A stretch of DNA of 32,781 bases from Verrucomicrobiaceae bacterium (GTDB lineage Bacteria; Verrucomicrobiota; Verrucomicrobiia; Verrucomicrobiales; Verrucomicrobiaceae). Both the position numbers and the translations under genes were made by a program. This document shows positions 24,336 to 32,721 of the stretch, in pieces. Under the pieces are notes generated by a model. It was not told where the DNA came from. It worked only from the letters and a program-made list of their open reading frames with translations, and did no database searches. The stretch spans positions 1-32,781 of the forward strand of contig JAEUHJ010000205.1 of NCBI GenBank assembly GCA_016795375.1. Reading direction: 5' to 3'. Within the stretch, counting starts at the first letter, position 1, and the number at the start of each line of letters is the position of its first letter.

Positions 24336-25307
24336 TCAGCGTGCTTCCTTCGCGTACGCCTCATACGCCTCGGCGATCTTCCCGGTTTTTTCGTCGCCTT
24401 TGTGGAAGATGAAGCGGTGGCGCAGTTTGATCCGCTCATCTTTCTTCAATTCCATCGCCCCGCTCTCCGTCTGCACTTTGAGCTGGGAAAGGCCGAAGGG
24501 ATTCGCGGTGAAGAGGCCGTAGGTGCGGGCGTGCCAGGGGGTTGGGTGGCGGAAGCTGGACGGATGGTTCAGCATGGCGATGCCGAGGTGCTCGCCTTCG
24601 ACCGGACCGTTGAAGTCGCACCATTTCGCGCGCTTTCCCCAGGCGTCGGCATCCTTGTGGCCTTCACTATTGATGATCTTGCCGCCTTGTTTCGCGTCAA
24701 CAGACATGCTGTGAGGCACGCGGATGCTCAGGCCGGAGTCCTTTTTGTCGTCCACGAGCACATCGCCCTGTGAGGCGATCAAGTCGATGTCCACGTCGAT
24801 GGTGCGTGTCTCGCCTGCCACCTGGAAGGTCATGCGGCGCTCCTCGGTGATGATCACATTGCCCTTGTCATCGACATAATCAGACAGCGCATGAACCACA
24901 CCGGCGCCCCCGCCTTTGAGTTCCTTGAACTCACGATGCTTGATGGCTCCGAGGTGTTTCAGGCGCTCGCTGTACTTCACGTTTTCTCCAAAGGTGGTCG
25001 CCTCCGCCCAGGTGTCCCAGCCGCCGATGTTCTCGTGGCCGAAATTGAGGCCGCGATGGTGCGGGTGGTCCTGCCTCTCGCCTTCGACTTTTTTCATCGG
25101 ATACGAACGCGTCATGGACTTGCCCGTGGGACCGTGGATCGGCCAGAGATAAGGCTTGTTCGCCTGATCGACGACGTATTCGGCAAAGACCTGCCCATCC
25201 ACTTTCACGACAGCACCGCCTGCCGGGGTTTTATCAACGGTGAATTCAGCGGCGCTGGCCAATGGGGTGAGTAGAAGCGAGGAGACAAGGAGGGCGGTCA
25301 GTTTCAT
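24336..25307 (-). CDS. DUF6807 (PmoA-like) family exported protein
   Basis: A 323-residue secreted protein with signal peptide MKLTALLVSSLLLTPLASAA; this start at 25307 is chosen over the longer frame. The body matches the DUF6807 family, annotated elsewhere as PmoA family although unrelated to real methane monooxygenase. Recognisable segments are YLWPIHGPTGKSMTRSYP, DHPHHRGLNFGHENIGG (a histidine-rich motif probably central to function) and LNHPSSFRHPTPWHARTYGL. Members are common in Planctomycetota and Verrucomicrobiota, often near glycoside or sugar genes; no reaction is known to me. It lies 47 bases downstream of the TatD gene and converges with the hydroxyproline operon. Confidence 0.85.
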   Translation of the reverse strand: MKLTALLVSSLLLTPLASAAEFTVDKTPAGGAVVKVDGQVFAEYVVDQANKPYLWPIHGPTGKSMTRSYPMKKVEGERQDHPHHRGLNFGHENIGGWDTWAEATTFGENVKYSERLKHLGAIKHREFKELKGGGAGVVHALSDYVDDKGNVIITEERRMTFQVAGETRTIDVDIDLIASQGDVLVDDKKDSGLSIRVPHSMSVDAKQGGKIINSEGHKDADAWGKRAKWCDFNGPVEGEHLGIAMLNHPSSFRHPTPWHARTYGLFTANPFGLSQLKVQTESGAMELKKDERIKLRHRFIFHKGDEKTGKIAEAYEAYAKEAR

Positions 25308-25354
25308 GGTGATTGCAGAAAACGTGGTGGAGACTGGAATGCTTTCGCGGCAGG

Positions 25355-26146
25355 TCAATCCCAGCCCTGGAAGAATCCAAGCGCGTTGCGCGTCGTTTCG
25401 ACGGCGACCTGTGCGGCTGTTTCGCCACGGAGGGCGGCGACCGCCCGCGCGGTGTCCGCCACATGGGCGGGTTCGCAACGTTTTCCGCGATGTGGCACCG
25501 GCGCGAGGTAGGGCGCGTCAGTTTCGATCATGTAGCCGTCCGCCGGCGCCAGGCGTGCTGTGTCGGCGATCACCCCGGCGTTTTTGAAGCTCACGATGCC
25601 GGTGAATGAGATGAGGTGGCCGTGCTCCAGCAGCGGCCGTGCCTGCTCCATCGTGCCGGTGTAGCAGTGGAACACGCCACGCAGGCGGCCGCTGAACGGC
25701 AATACCAGCGCTGTGAGGTCGTCCCAGCTCTCGCGGTTGTGCAGGATGACATTCAGCCTCAACTCCGCAGCCAGTTTGAGCTGCGCGGCGAGCACCGCCG
25801 CCTGATGCGTCTTCCAATTCTCCAGGGTGAAACCATCCGGCGGCGCATGGAAGTAATCGAGCCCGATCTCGCCGATGGCGCAGACCTTCGGATGCTTTGC
25901 CAGGTCACGCAGATGCTCGACCCACGCTTCGCCGCTCACCGTGTCCGCGTCACAGGGGTGCACGCCGACGGCGACACGCACGTCAGGCGCATGTTCGGCG
26001 ATGGCGAGCAGCTTGCGCGCGTTTCCGAGGTCCGTGGCAGGCGCGACCATGCGTGTGACGCCAGCGGCACGCGCACGTTCCAGCACGGCGGGCAGGTCGT
26101 TGTCAAACTGACTGCTGCCGAGATGCGTGTGCGTGTCAAAGAACAT
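25355..26146 (-). CDS. tatD: TatD-family metal-dependent hydrolase (DNase)
   Basis: A 263-residue cytosolic TIM-barrel hydrolase. Metal ligands of the TatD family are all visible: His6 and His8 in DTHTHLG, Glu93 in AIGEIGLDYF, His136 in VILHNRES, His160 in GVFHCYTGT and Asp210 in MIETDAPYLAP. Family members are Mg-dependent 3'-5' exonucleases acting on DNA and RNA, and some act as quality-control or D-aminoacyl-tRNA deacylase-like enzymes. The length and N-terminus (MFFDTHTHLG) are normal. It lies between an SGNH hydrolase gene 80 bases upstream and a DUF6807 gene downstream; functional ties among these are not apparent. Confidence 0.93.
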   Translation of the reverse strand: MFFDTHTHLGSSQFDNDLPAVLERARAAGVTRMVAPATDLGNARKLLAIAEHAPDVRVAVGVHPCDADTVSGEAWVEHLRDLAKHPKVCAIGEIGLDYFHAPPDGFTLENWKTHQAAVLAAQLKLAAELRLNVILHNRESWDDLTALVLPFSGRLRGVFHCYTGTMEQARPLLEHGHLISFTGIVSFKNAGVIADTARLAPADGYMIETDAPYLAPVPHRGKRCEPAHVADTARAVAALRGETAAQVAVETTRNALGFFQGWD

Positions 26147-26194
26147 GGCCTGCGACTTCGCATGGCCGTTTCGAGTGTCAAGCTCCGGGGTGAG

Positions 26195-26211
26195 ACAGGC
26201 CGCCAGCCTGT
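26195..26211. repeat. Short extragenic palindrome
   Basis: ACAGGC-5 bases-GCCTGT forms a small hairpin in the 80-base gap between the SGNH hydrolase stop and the TatD start. No T run follows on the minus strand. Its composition resembles dispersed REP-like elements, but only one copy lies in the window, so the repeat status is unproven. Confidence 0.25.
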
Positions 26212-26226
26212 GGCTTTCCGACGTTT

Positions 26227-27003
26227 TTATTTCATCAGCTCCGCCAGCTTCGGGCCGATGGCATCGGCCCAGATCTGGTAGCCGACGGCGGAGAGATGCA
26301 GGAAGTCGGGCATGGCATTTTTGTCGAGTTTGCCGTCCGTGACGGGGAATTTGCCGCCGATGTCGAGGTAGTGGATGTATTTGCCGTCACCGAGTTTCGC
26401 TATGAGCGAGTTGACCTGCTTGAGCTTGTCGTTTTGAGCGTTGAGCTGTCCGTCAGGCCTGCTGCCACGCGGGAAAACGGCCAGCAGCAGGATTTTTGCC
26501 TGCGGTTGCCTGGTCCGGATCGTTTCAACGACGGCCGTGACGCCTTTGGCGATGCCTTCGGCGCTGTCCTGGCCGGAATTGTTCGTGCCGATCATCAAAA
26601 CGACCGCCTTTGGTTTGATGGTTTCGAGCTCGCCGTTCTGAATGCGCCAGAGCACATGCTGCGTGCGGTCGCCGCCGATGCCGAAATTCGCGGGCGTGTA
26701 GGCGCTGAAGGACTTGGCCCACACTTCCTTGCCACTGCCTGCCCAGCCTGCGGTGATCGAATCACCGAGGAACACGAGCTGCGCCTTGCCCTCCTTCGCG
26801 ATGCTTACGAACCGTTCATGCGCGGCGAGGAAGCCTGCGTTCGGCCTGCCATCGGGACCCATTTTCGGCGCGGCGACATCTGGCGGCTGCGGCGGCAGTT
26901 TGGCGGGCGCGGCGGGTTTGACCTTGGCCGGTGCTTGAGCCTGGGCTTGGACGGCCGCAATGACGAGCAGGCAGAGGACGGGCGAGAGCAGGATGAGTTT
27001 CAT
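26227..27003 (-). CDS. Exported SGNH/GDSL hydrolase
   Basis: A 258-residue secreted esterase-like hydrolase. The start at 27003 gives signal peptide MKLILLSPVLCLLVIAAVQA, followed by a Pro/Ala/Lys-rich linker to about residue 50. The four SGNH blocks are clear: FLGDSITAGW (Ser82), GIGGDRTQHVLWR (Gly110), MIGTNNSG (Asn141) and MPDFLHLSAVGY (Asp233 and His236). The pattern fits the platelet-activating-factor acetylhydrolase-like subgroup often used for carbohydrate deacetylation. The substrate is unknown. It is the first of three minus-strand genes (SGNH, TatD, DUF6807) with gaps of 80 and 47 bases, so a shared transcript is possible but not shown. Confidence 0.92.
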   Translation of the reverse strand: MKLILLSPVLCLLVIAAVQAQAQAPAKVKPAAPAKLPPQPPDVAAPKMGPDGRPNAGFLAAHERFVSIAKEGKAQLVFLGDSITAGWAGSGKEVWAKSFSAYTPANFGIGGDRTQHVLWRIQNGELETIKPKAVVLMIGTNNSGQDSAEGIAKGVTAVVETIRTRQPQAKILLLAVFPRGSRPDGQLNAQNDKLKQVNSLIAKLGDGKYIHYLDIGGKFPVTDGKLDKNAMPDFLHLSAVGYQIWADAIGPKLAELMK

Positions 27004-27133
27004 GGGTGGGGTGTTTGAACGGCGCCTCATGCGGTGACAATGCAAAAAAAACTCCGGACACACCGAACACTCTCCGCCTTGCTCTTTCCCATGCCTCCCG
27101 ATAAGCTGCGCGGAAATTCAACCAATCACCGTC

Positions 27134-27868
27134 ATGTCCGCACCTCTCGCCGAACTCCTTGGAACCATGCTTCTCATCCTTCTCGGCAACGGTGTTGTCG
27201 CCAACGTGGTGCTCAAACAGACCAAGGGGCACAACAGCGGCTGGATCGTGATCACCGCCGGCTGGGCGTTCGCGGTGACGATTGCTGTTTACTGCACGAA
27301 TGCGGTCAGCGGTGCGCATCTGAATCCGGCGGTAACCGTCGCGATGGCGGTGATCGGCAAGTTCAGTTGGTCGCTCGTCCCGGGTTACATTGCCGCGCAG
27401 ATGACGGGCGCGTTTCTCGGCGCGGCGCTTGTCTGGCTCGCTTATTTGCCGCATTGGAAGGTCACCGAAGATCCAGGCGCGAAGCTGGCCGTCTTTTGCA
27501 CCGGTCCGGCCATCCGCCACACCATGAGCAACCTGATCTGCGAGATCATCGGCACCTTCGTCCTCGTGCTCGGTGTGCTGGCGGTTCTGTCGCCTGCGAA
27601 CTTGGTGCCGAACTCCGGCTTCGACAAAGGCTTCGCCCCCGCGCTTGTCGGCGTGATCGTGTGGGCGATCGGTTTGTCCCTCGGCGGCCCCACCGGCTAC
27701 GCCATCAATCCCGCGCGTGACCTCGGTCCGCGCCTCGCGCATTTTGTCCTGCCGATTCCCGGTAAAGGCGGTGCTGATTGGGACTACGCCTGGATCCCCG
27801 TCGTCGGCCCGGTCATCGGTGGCATCGTCGGGGCGCTGGTTTACAAGGCGTTCTGGCCGGTGGTGTGA
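27134..27868 (+). CDS. glpF: MIP-family channel, probable glycerol facilitator
   Basis: A 244-residue channel of the major intrinsic protein family with six transmembrane segments and two half-helices. The first NPA motif is GAHLNPAVT (64-66) and the second YAINPARDLGPR (192-194). The Asp directly after the second NPAR, Asp196, and the long loop VLSPANLVPNSGFDKGF favour a glycerol-conducting aquaglyceroporin over a strict water channel. It should sit in the inner membrane and admit glycerol or small polyols. No glpK or glpD neighbour is present, so the gene symbol is based on sequence only. A terminator-like hairpin follows directly. Confidence 0.9.
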   Translation: MSAPLAELLGTMLLILLGNGVVANVVLKQTKGHNSGWIVITAGWAFAVTIAVYCTNAVSGAHLNPAVTVAMAVIGKFSWSLVPGYIAAQMTGAFLGAALVWLAYLPHWKVTEDPGAKLAVFCTGPAIRHTMSNLICEIIGTFVLVLGVLAVLSPANLVPNSGFDKGFAPALVGVIVWAIGLSLGGPTGYAINPARDLGPRLAHFVLPIPGKGGADWDYAWIPVVGPVIGGIVGALVYKAFWPVV

Positions 27869-27908
27869 AGCAATTTGCCGTGGAGGCAGGCTTCAGCATG
27901 CCGTTTTT
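27866..27908 (+). terminator. Probable terminator after the aquaglyceroporin gene
   Basis: TGAAGC (27866-27871, beginning in the stop codon) pairs with GCTTCA (27890-27895), with an inner TGCC/GGCA stem (27876-27879 and 27885-27888). A run of six T follows at 27903-27908 after an 8-base spacer. The spacer makes it less than ideal. Confidence 0.5.
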
Positions 27909-27968
27909 TGGGGAAGTCGTTGTGAAGCACTCGGAGGAAGGCTGACGCCATCCTCTACGGTATAACCA

Positions 27969-30113
27969 TCACTTCGGCGTGTGCGGCACGAGCACGTCGG
28001 GTGATTCGTTCGCCTGGCGTGTGCGTTTGGTCATTTCCCTGGCGAATTGTTCCTGGGAACGCACGGCTTTGGCAGCGGTGATGCTGGCGAGGTGCCAGGT
28101 GCCGTCGGATTTCAGAACACGGCCGCGGGCGGTGTCGGCGAAGTGGACTTCGAGAATGTGCTGCAGGCGTTTGCGCGCATCCTTGTCCTCGACAGGCGTG
28201 AGAAGTTCGACGCGCTTCGACAAATTGCGGTTCATGAAGTCGGCGCTGGCGATGAAGACGGCCGGTTTGCCACCCTGGCGGAACCAGAAGATGCGCGCAT
28301 GTTCGAGATAGCGGTCGATGATGCTGACGACGCTGATGTTGTCGCTGACGCCCTTGATGCCGGGACGCAGGCAGCAGATGCCGCGCACGTTGAGGCGGAT
28401 CTTCACGCCGGCCTGCGAGGCTTCATAGAGCGCCTCGATCATCTGGCGGTCCTCGAGCGCGTTCATCTTCAGCATGATCTCGGCGGTCTCGCCCTGGCGT
28501 GCGCGCTCGGTCTCACTGCGGATCATGGACAGCAGGCGCTCGCGCAGGCCGTAGGGCGCCATGCTGAGCTTGTTGAAGCGCACGAAACGCGAGCGACCGG
28601 TGACGGTGTTGAAGAACGCGGAGGCGTCGGCGCCGTATTCGGCGCGGCAGGTGAGCAGGCTGATGTCGGTGTAGAGGCGGGCTGTGCTTTCGTTGTAGTT
28701 GCCGGTGCCGAAGTGCATGTAGCGCGTCATGCGGCCGGATTCGCGGCGCATGACGAGGCTGACCTTCGCGTGCGTCTTCAGTCCGGCGACACCGTAGATG
28801 ATCTGCGCGCCCGCGTTGATGAGGTCGGCGGCGCGTTCGAGGTTGCGGGCCTCGTCGAAGCGCGCCTTCAGCTCCACGAGCACGGTGACGTGCTTGCCGG
28901 CCTGGGCGGCACGGACGAGCGCGGAGATGATACGGCTGTTCTTCGCCGTGCGGTAGAGGATCTGCTTGATGGCGACGACGCTCGGGTCGGCGGCGGACTC
29001 CTCGATGAGGGCGAGCACCGGGTCGAAGCTCTCATACGGATGGTGCAGCAGGATGTCGCCGCGCTTGATGGCGTCAAAGATGCTTTCGCCGGGCGTGATG
29101 GCCGTGCTGAGATGGCTGTCCCACGAATCGACTTTCAATTCGTCGAATCCTGAGATGCCGGCGATTTGGAAATAGGCGCGCAGGTCGAGCTCTCCGGGAA
29201 CCTCGTACACTTGCGCTGTCTTCGCGCCGCAGAGGTCGCGGATGATGCGTGTGTGCTCGCGCGAGGCGCCGGCCTCGATCTCGATGCGGATCGCGGGGCT
29301 TTTCAGACGCGCTTCGAGCACTTCCTCCATCTCGCTGGCGAGGTCGAAGGCGCTTTCGTCATCCACAGTGATGTCGGTGTTGCGGCTGACGCGGAAGCGG
29401 GCGGGCGTGGAGACTTTTTCAGAAGGGAAGAACTCGCCGATGAAGAGTGTGACGACGTCTTCGAGGTTCACATAGAGAAACTGGCCGCCGTCGGGGTCGG
29501 GAACCGTGACGTGGCGCGGCAGATTGGCGGGGAGGGGCAGCAGGACGTGACGTTTCTCATCGTCGCTCACGGTGCAGAGCAAAACGAGGTTGAGCGCGGG
29601 GATGGCGGCGCGCGCACCGGCATCATCCACCACGACGGGGGAGAGCACCGGGCAGATGTGCTCGTCAAAGTACTCGCGCAGATGCGTGCGCTGCGCGGGG
29701 GTGAGCCCGGCGGCGGGCAGGCGGCGGATGCCTTTTTCATTCAACAGCGGCACGAGCTGCCGCTGGAGGATGTCATACTGCCGCGTGACGAAGGCGGCGG
29801 CGCTTTGATGAATCTGCTCCCACTGCTGTGAGGGCGTGAGTCCGGTGCTGTCGCGGGAGCGGATGTCTTTTTCACGCAGCAACTGCAGGCCGCCGACGCG
29901 GACCATGAAAAATTCGTCGAGGTTCGAGGCGGTGATGGCGAGGAACTTCACGCGTTCGAGCACGGGAAGCGTGGCGCGCGCGGCCTCGTCGAGCACGCGG
30001 GAATTGAAGGCCAGCCAGCTCAGCTCGCGGTTGATGAAATGCTCCTCGGTGAAGCGCGGTTTCGCGGGACCGGGATGCTGATGCGGATTTGGCGGGATCG
30101 CGTTCAAAGGCAT
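27969..30113 (-). CDS. ppk1: Polyphosphate kinase 1
   Basis: A 714-residue enzyme that polymerises the gamma-phosphate of ATP into polyphosphate, usually at the inner membrane. The N-terminal domain opens with FINRELSWLAFNSRVLDEA and LAITASNLDEFFMVRVGGL. The phosphorylated histidine is His448 in GVAGLKTHAKVSLV, followed by MHFGTGNYNESTARLYTD; the second conserved histidine is His605 in RYLEHARIFWF. The late segment MNRNLSKRVELLTPV is also standard. The length is close to the E. coli enzyme (about 690) with a short extra C-terminal basic tail. No exopolyphosphatase or pho genes are adjacent. It converges with the aquaglyceroporin gene. Confidence 0.97.
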   Translation of the reverse strand: MPLNAIPPNPHQHPGPAKPRFTEEHFINRELSWLAFNSRVLDEAARATLPVLERVKFLAITASNLDEFFMVRVGGLQLLREKDIRSRDSTGLTPSQQWEQIHQSAAAFVTRQYDILQRQLVPLLNEKGIRRLPAAGLTPAQRTHLREYFDEHICPVLSPVVVDDAGARAAIPALNLVLLCTVSDDEKRHVLLPLPANLPRHVTVPDPDGGQFLYVNLEDVVTLFIGEFFPSEKVSTPARFRVSRNTDITVDDESAFDLASEMEEVLEARLKSPAIRIEIEAGASREHTRIIRDLCGAKTAQVYEVPGELDLRAYFQIAGISGFDELKVDSWDSHLSTAITPGESIFDAIKRGDILLHHPYESFDPVLALIEESAADPSVVAIKQILYRTAKNSRIISALVRAAQAGKHVTVLVELKARFDEARNLERAADLINAGAQIIYGVAGLKTHAKVSLVMRRESGRMTRYMHFGTGNYNESTARLYTDISLLTCRAEYGADASAFFNTVTGRSRFVRFNKLSMAPYGLRERLLSMIRSETERARQGETAEIMLKMNALEDRQMIEALYEASQAGVKIRLNVRGICCLRPGIKGVSDNISVVSIIDRYLEHARIFWFRQGGKPAVFIASADFMNRNLSKRVELLTPVEDKDARKRLQHILEVHFADTARGRVLKSDGTWHLASITAAKAVRSQEQFAREMTKRTRQANESPDVLVPHTPK

Positions 30114-30164
30114 CCGTCATGATGCGGCGGCGTGTGCCTGCCGCAAGCGGCGTTCACGCCCGGC

Positions 30165-32483
30165 TCACCGCGCCGGCAGCACCTGCACGGCGTCGAGATG
30201 CACGTTTCCGCCCGCGTTGGTGGTGCGGAAGATGACGGCGGCCTCCTCGCCGGCGTTGAAGGTGAAGATGCCGAGGCTGTGCGCGCCCTGGGGCAGTGAT
30301 GGTTTCTGAGTTTGATCGACGGCGGTCGTTTTTTCACCATCGGCGCTCAGGACGGTGACGGGCGCGCGCCGGGCGCGGTTTTCGTGCGGCTGGAAGAAGA
30401 TGCGCACCTCGTATTTGCCGGTCTCCTTGACGCTGAAGGCGAAGCGGGCGCTGGCGTTCTTGTCGCTGCCGTAGCTGTAGTATTCGCCGACATGGGGCTT
30501 CAAACCTTCGCCATGTGACCACTTCCCGTTCAGCTCGGCTTCCTTGTCGTCGATGACGATGCCTTCGAGTTTTTTCGGGTCGATGCTGTCACTGAAGACC
30601 GCGGGCGGTTTTCTGGCATTCTTCGGCAGGTAGAGATCGCCTTCGAGCGAGTCGCGGCGCATCGCTCCGGGCCTGCTCATGAGGTCCTTCAAAATGTCGA
30701 GATACTGCTCGTACACGCCGCGCGGGGTGGTGTGGTGGCGGACGCAGATCCACGCGGCCTTGCCCACGACCTCGCCCATCATGCCGCAAGTGCGCATGAC
30801 GCGGGTGGAACCCAGCGCGTGACGCTCTACGCTGATGGTGCGGCCGGCCATGAAGAGATTGCCGATGTCCTTGCTGTAAAAGCAGCGGTAGGGCACGGGG
30901 TAGCCGTTTTTGCGGTCGGTGTGCTTGCCGAACTCGGCGCGGCTGATGAAGGGATTGTCGGGGAAGTTCTTCGCATACTGCTCCTTCGGGTAGTGCAGGT
31001 CCTGGTCCCAGGTCGTGGGCACGCAGCCGTCGGGATGGATGATGCCTTTGACCATGTCCGCACCATCAAGGATCATGTCGCCGACGATGCGGCGGCTTTC
31101 ACGCGGCCCGCCGATGTAGGCGAGCCAGGTGAGGTCAAAGTCGGCATATTTGTCGGCCTTGAGCGTCTTGAGCGCGCTCACAGCGCCATACACCGCGCGG
31201 AAGTTGTGATCGCGGATGAGTTCGAGGTCGTTGATCGGGTGTTTGTCGAAGCCGCTTTCCCAGAACCATTCGCCGTGGACGTATTCTTGAGGATTTGCCA
31301 CCGGGGTGTAGCCGAGGTCGTAGCCGGCCTGGTTCGCGGCGTTCTTTTTGCCGACGGCACCCATCGGCTGCGGTTCGGGGAAGTCTTCCAGCTTCAAAGG
31401 CAGCGCCCAGGGGGTCTGCGGCCATGAGACGGGTTTTTGCAGATTTTTCATGACCCACATGTTGCTCATGCCCATGCGGCCTTTCTCCTCCATCATGAAC
31501 TCCGCGCCTGCGAGGGCGCCCACGCTGCCGTGACCAGTGCAATCGACGAAGAATTTGCCGACGAAGCGCGTCTCCTTGCCGCTTTTTGTGTCGAGGCCGG
31601 TGACGCTGCGGATGTTCTTTTTGTCCGCAGTCATCTCGACGCCATAGACGTGAGTGTTGAGGAAGAGGTCGATGGTCTTCTCGGCCCTGACCGTGCCTTC
31701 TTTGAGCTTGTCATTGTACTCGGCGGGATCGGCGGCGGGGCTGTTGCTGGCACGGTCGGCGAATTCCTCAATGATTTCGCCGAGATGTGGATACAGGCCG
31801 CGACGCGTGCCACCCTGCGCCCAGACCTGGATTTCGCTGGAGCCATTGCCGCCGAGCACGGGGCGGTTCTGGATGAAGGCGACTTTCAAACCCTGGCGCG
31901 CGCCGGAAATCGCCGCGCCCATGCCCGAGTAGCCGCCACCAACGACGACGAGGTCGTATTCGCCCGTCTCCGGGGCCTTCTCCGGCAGTCCCAGCATCTT
32001 TTTGCGCATCTCCGTGCCCGGTGTGAAGCCCGCGTCATCGCTGAACACAAGCGCGTCCACACGTCCGTCGAACCCGGTGAGGTCTTTGAGCGCGACTTTG
32101 GCTTTGCCGTCGATCTTGACCGGTCCGGCCTTCTCCCACTGCCAGTCTTTGCCCGTGGCACCAAATTCGTGCTTCAGAGTGTCATCATTGATCGCGATCT
32201 GAAAACGTCCGGGTGATCCCGGCGCATCCCATGGGCCGACCCAGTTCTTCACGCGTGCCCACACGGTGTATTCACCCGCGGGCAGCTCGACCTCGGTCTC
32301 GGCATCCTTCACCGGCTTGCCCATGCCGTGCGCCATGAGGTAGGGGGAGCCCATGATGTCGATGAACTGCGTTTCGAGCACCCAGCCGCCAGGATTGGCA
32401 AAGGACTCGGCTTCGATCCATTTTGGCTGCGCCAGCGCGGCGGTGGAAAGTGCGATGAAGGAGGCAATGAGGGCGGGTTTCAT
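30165..32483 (-). CDS. Exported FAD-dependent oxidoreductase with golvesin-like C-terminal domain
   Basis: A 772-residue secreted flavoprotein. The start at 32483 gives signal peptide MKPALIASFIALSTAALAQP; 32498 would add five residues. An N-terminal beta-rich module (about 20-150, WIEAESFANPGGWV and AGEYTVWARVKNW) looks carbohydrate-binding. The FAD-dependent oxidoreductase domain of the FAD_oxidored family follows at about 175-600, with the dinucleotide loop VVVGGGYSGMGAA (near 180-192), VLGGNGSSEIQVW and LFMAGRTISVERHALG. Residues ~640-770 match the golvesin/xly-like beta domain: SARFAFSVKETGKYEVRIFF, NRARRAPVTV, VDQTQKP and HLDAVQVLP. Such proteins are abundant in polysaccharide-degrading Planctomycetota and Verrucomicrobiota, but the substrate is unknown. 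It is 51 bases upstream of ppk1 on the same strand. Confidence 0.9.
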   Translation of the reverse strand: MKPALIASFIALSTAALAQPKWIEAESFANPGGWVLETQFIDIMGSPYLMAHGMGKPVKDAETEVELPAGEYTVWARVKNWVGPWDAPGSPGRFQIAINDDTLKHEFGATGKDWQWEKAGPVKIDGKAKVALKDLTGFDGRVDALVFSDDAGFTPGTEMRKKMLGLPEKAPETGEYDLVVVGGGYSGMGAAISGARQGLKVAFIQNRPVLGGNGSSEIQVWAQGGTRRGLYPHLGEIIEEFADRASNSPAADPAEYNDKLKEGTVRAEKTIDLFLNTHVYGVEMTADKKNIRSVTGLDTKSGKETRFVGKFFVDCTGHGSVGALAGAEFMMEEKGRMGMSNMWVMKNLQKPVSWPQTPWALPLKLEDFPEPQPMGAVGKKNAANQAGYDLGYTPVANPQEYVHGEWFWESGFDKHPINDLELIRDHNFRAVYGAVSALKTLKADKYADFDLTWLAYIGGPRESRRIVGDMILDGADMVKGIIHPDGCVPTTWDQDLHYPKEQYAKNFPDNPFISRAEFGKHTDRKNGYPVPYRCFYSKDIGNLFMAGRTISVERHALGSTRVMRTCGMMGEVVGKAAWICVRHHTTPRGVYEQYLDILKDLMSRPGAMRRDSLEGDLYLPKNARKPPAVFSDSIDPKKLEGIVIDDKEAELNGKWSHGEGLKPHVGEYYSYGSDKNASARFAFSVKETGKYEVRIFFQPHENRARRAPVTVLSADGEKTTAVDQTQKPSLPQGAHSLGIFTFNAGEEAAVIFRTTNAGGNVHLDAVQVLPAR

Positions 32484-32544
32484 GGGAACTGATGTCATAA
32501 ACGGGAAAAAAACCGGAAAGCAATCACGGGTTGTCTGCTGCGGT

Positions 32545-32600
32545 GGTGCCGTCGGCGCCGGAACGCATCAGCAAAACAAGCGTGGTGTTCCGGTGGCACC
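32545..32600. other. Extended imperfect stem-loop in the intergenic region
   Basis: GGTGCC (32545-32550) pairs with GGCACC (32595-32600) and CCGGAAC (32558-32564) with GTTCCGG (32587-32593), around a 22-base loop and an asymmetric internal bulge. It lies between the divergent FAD oxidoreductase and the truncated gene at 32722, in the leader of the former. No T run is present. I see nothing else definable in 32484-32721 apart from a TGGTTAT sequence occurring twice near 32676 and 32704. Confidence 0.25.
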
Positions 32601-32721
32601 GAAGATCGCCGGACGCAACGGGCGGGCACCGCCACTCACCCCAGGGCAGACGCGCCAATAAAAATCAGAGAGTCTGGTTATAGTGGTTGTACCCCGTATG
32701 GGATGGTTATCTGTAGGCGGC

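Noticed and set aside
28047..29153. A plus-strand open frame of 368 codons
   Set aside because: It is antisense to ppk1 and has only low-complexity Ala/Glu/Val composition.
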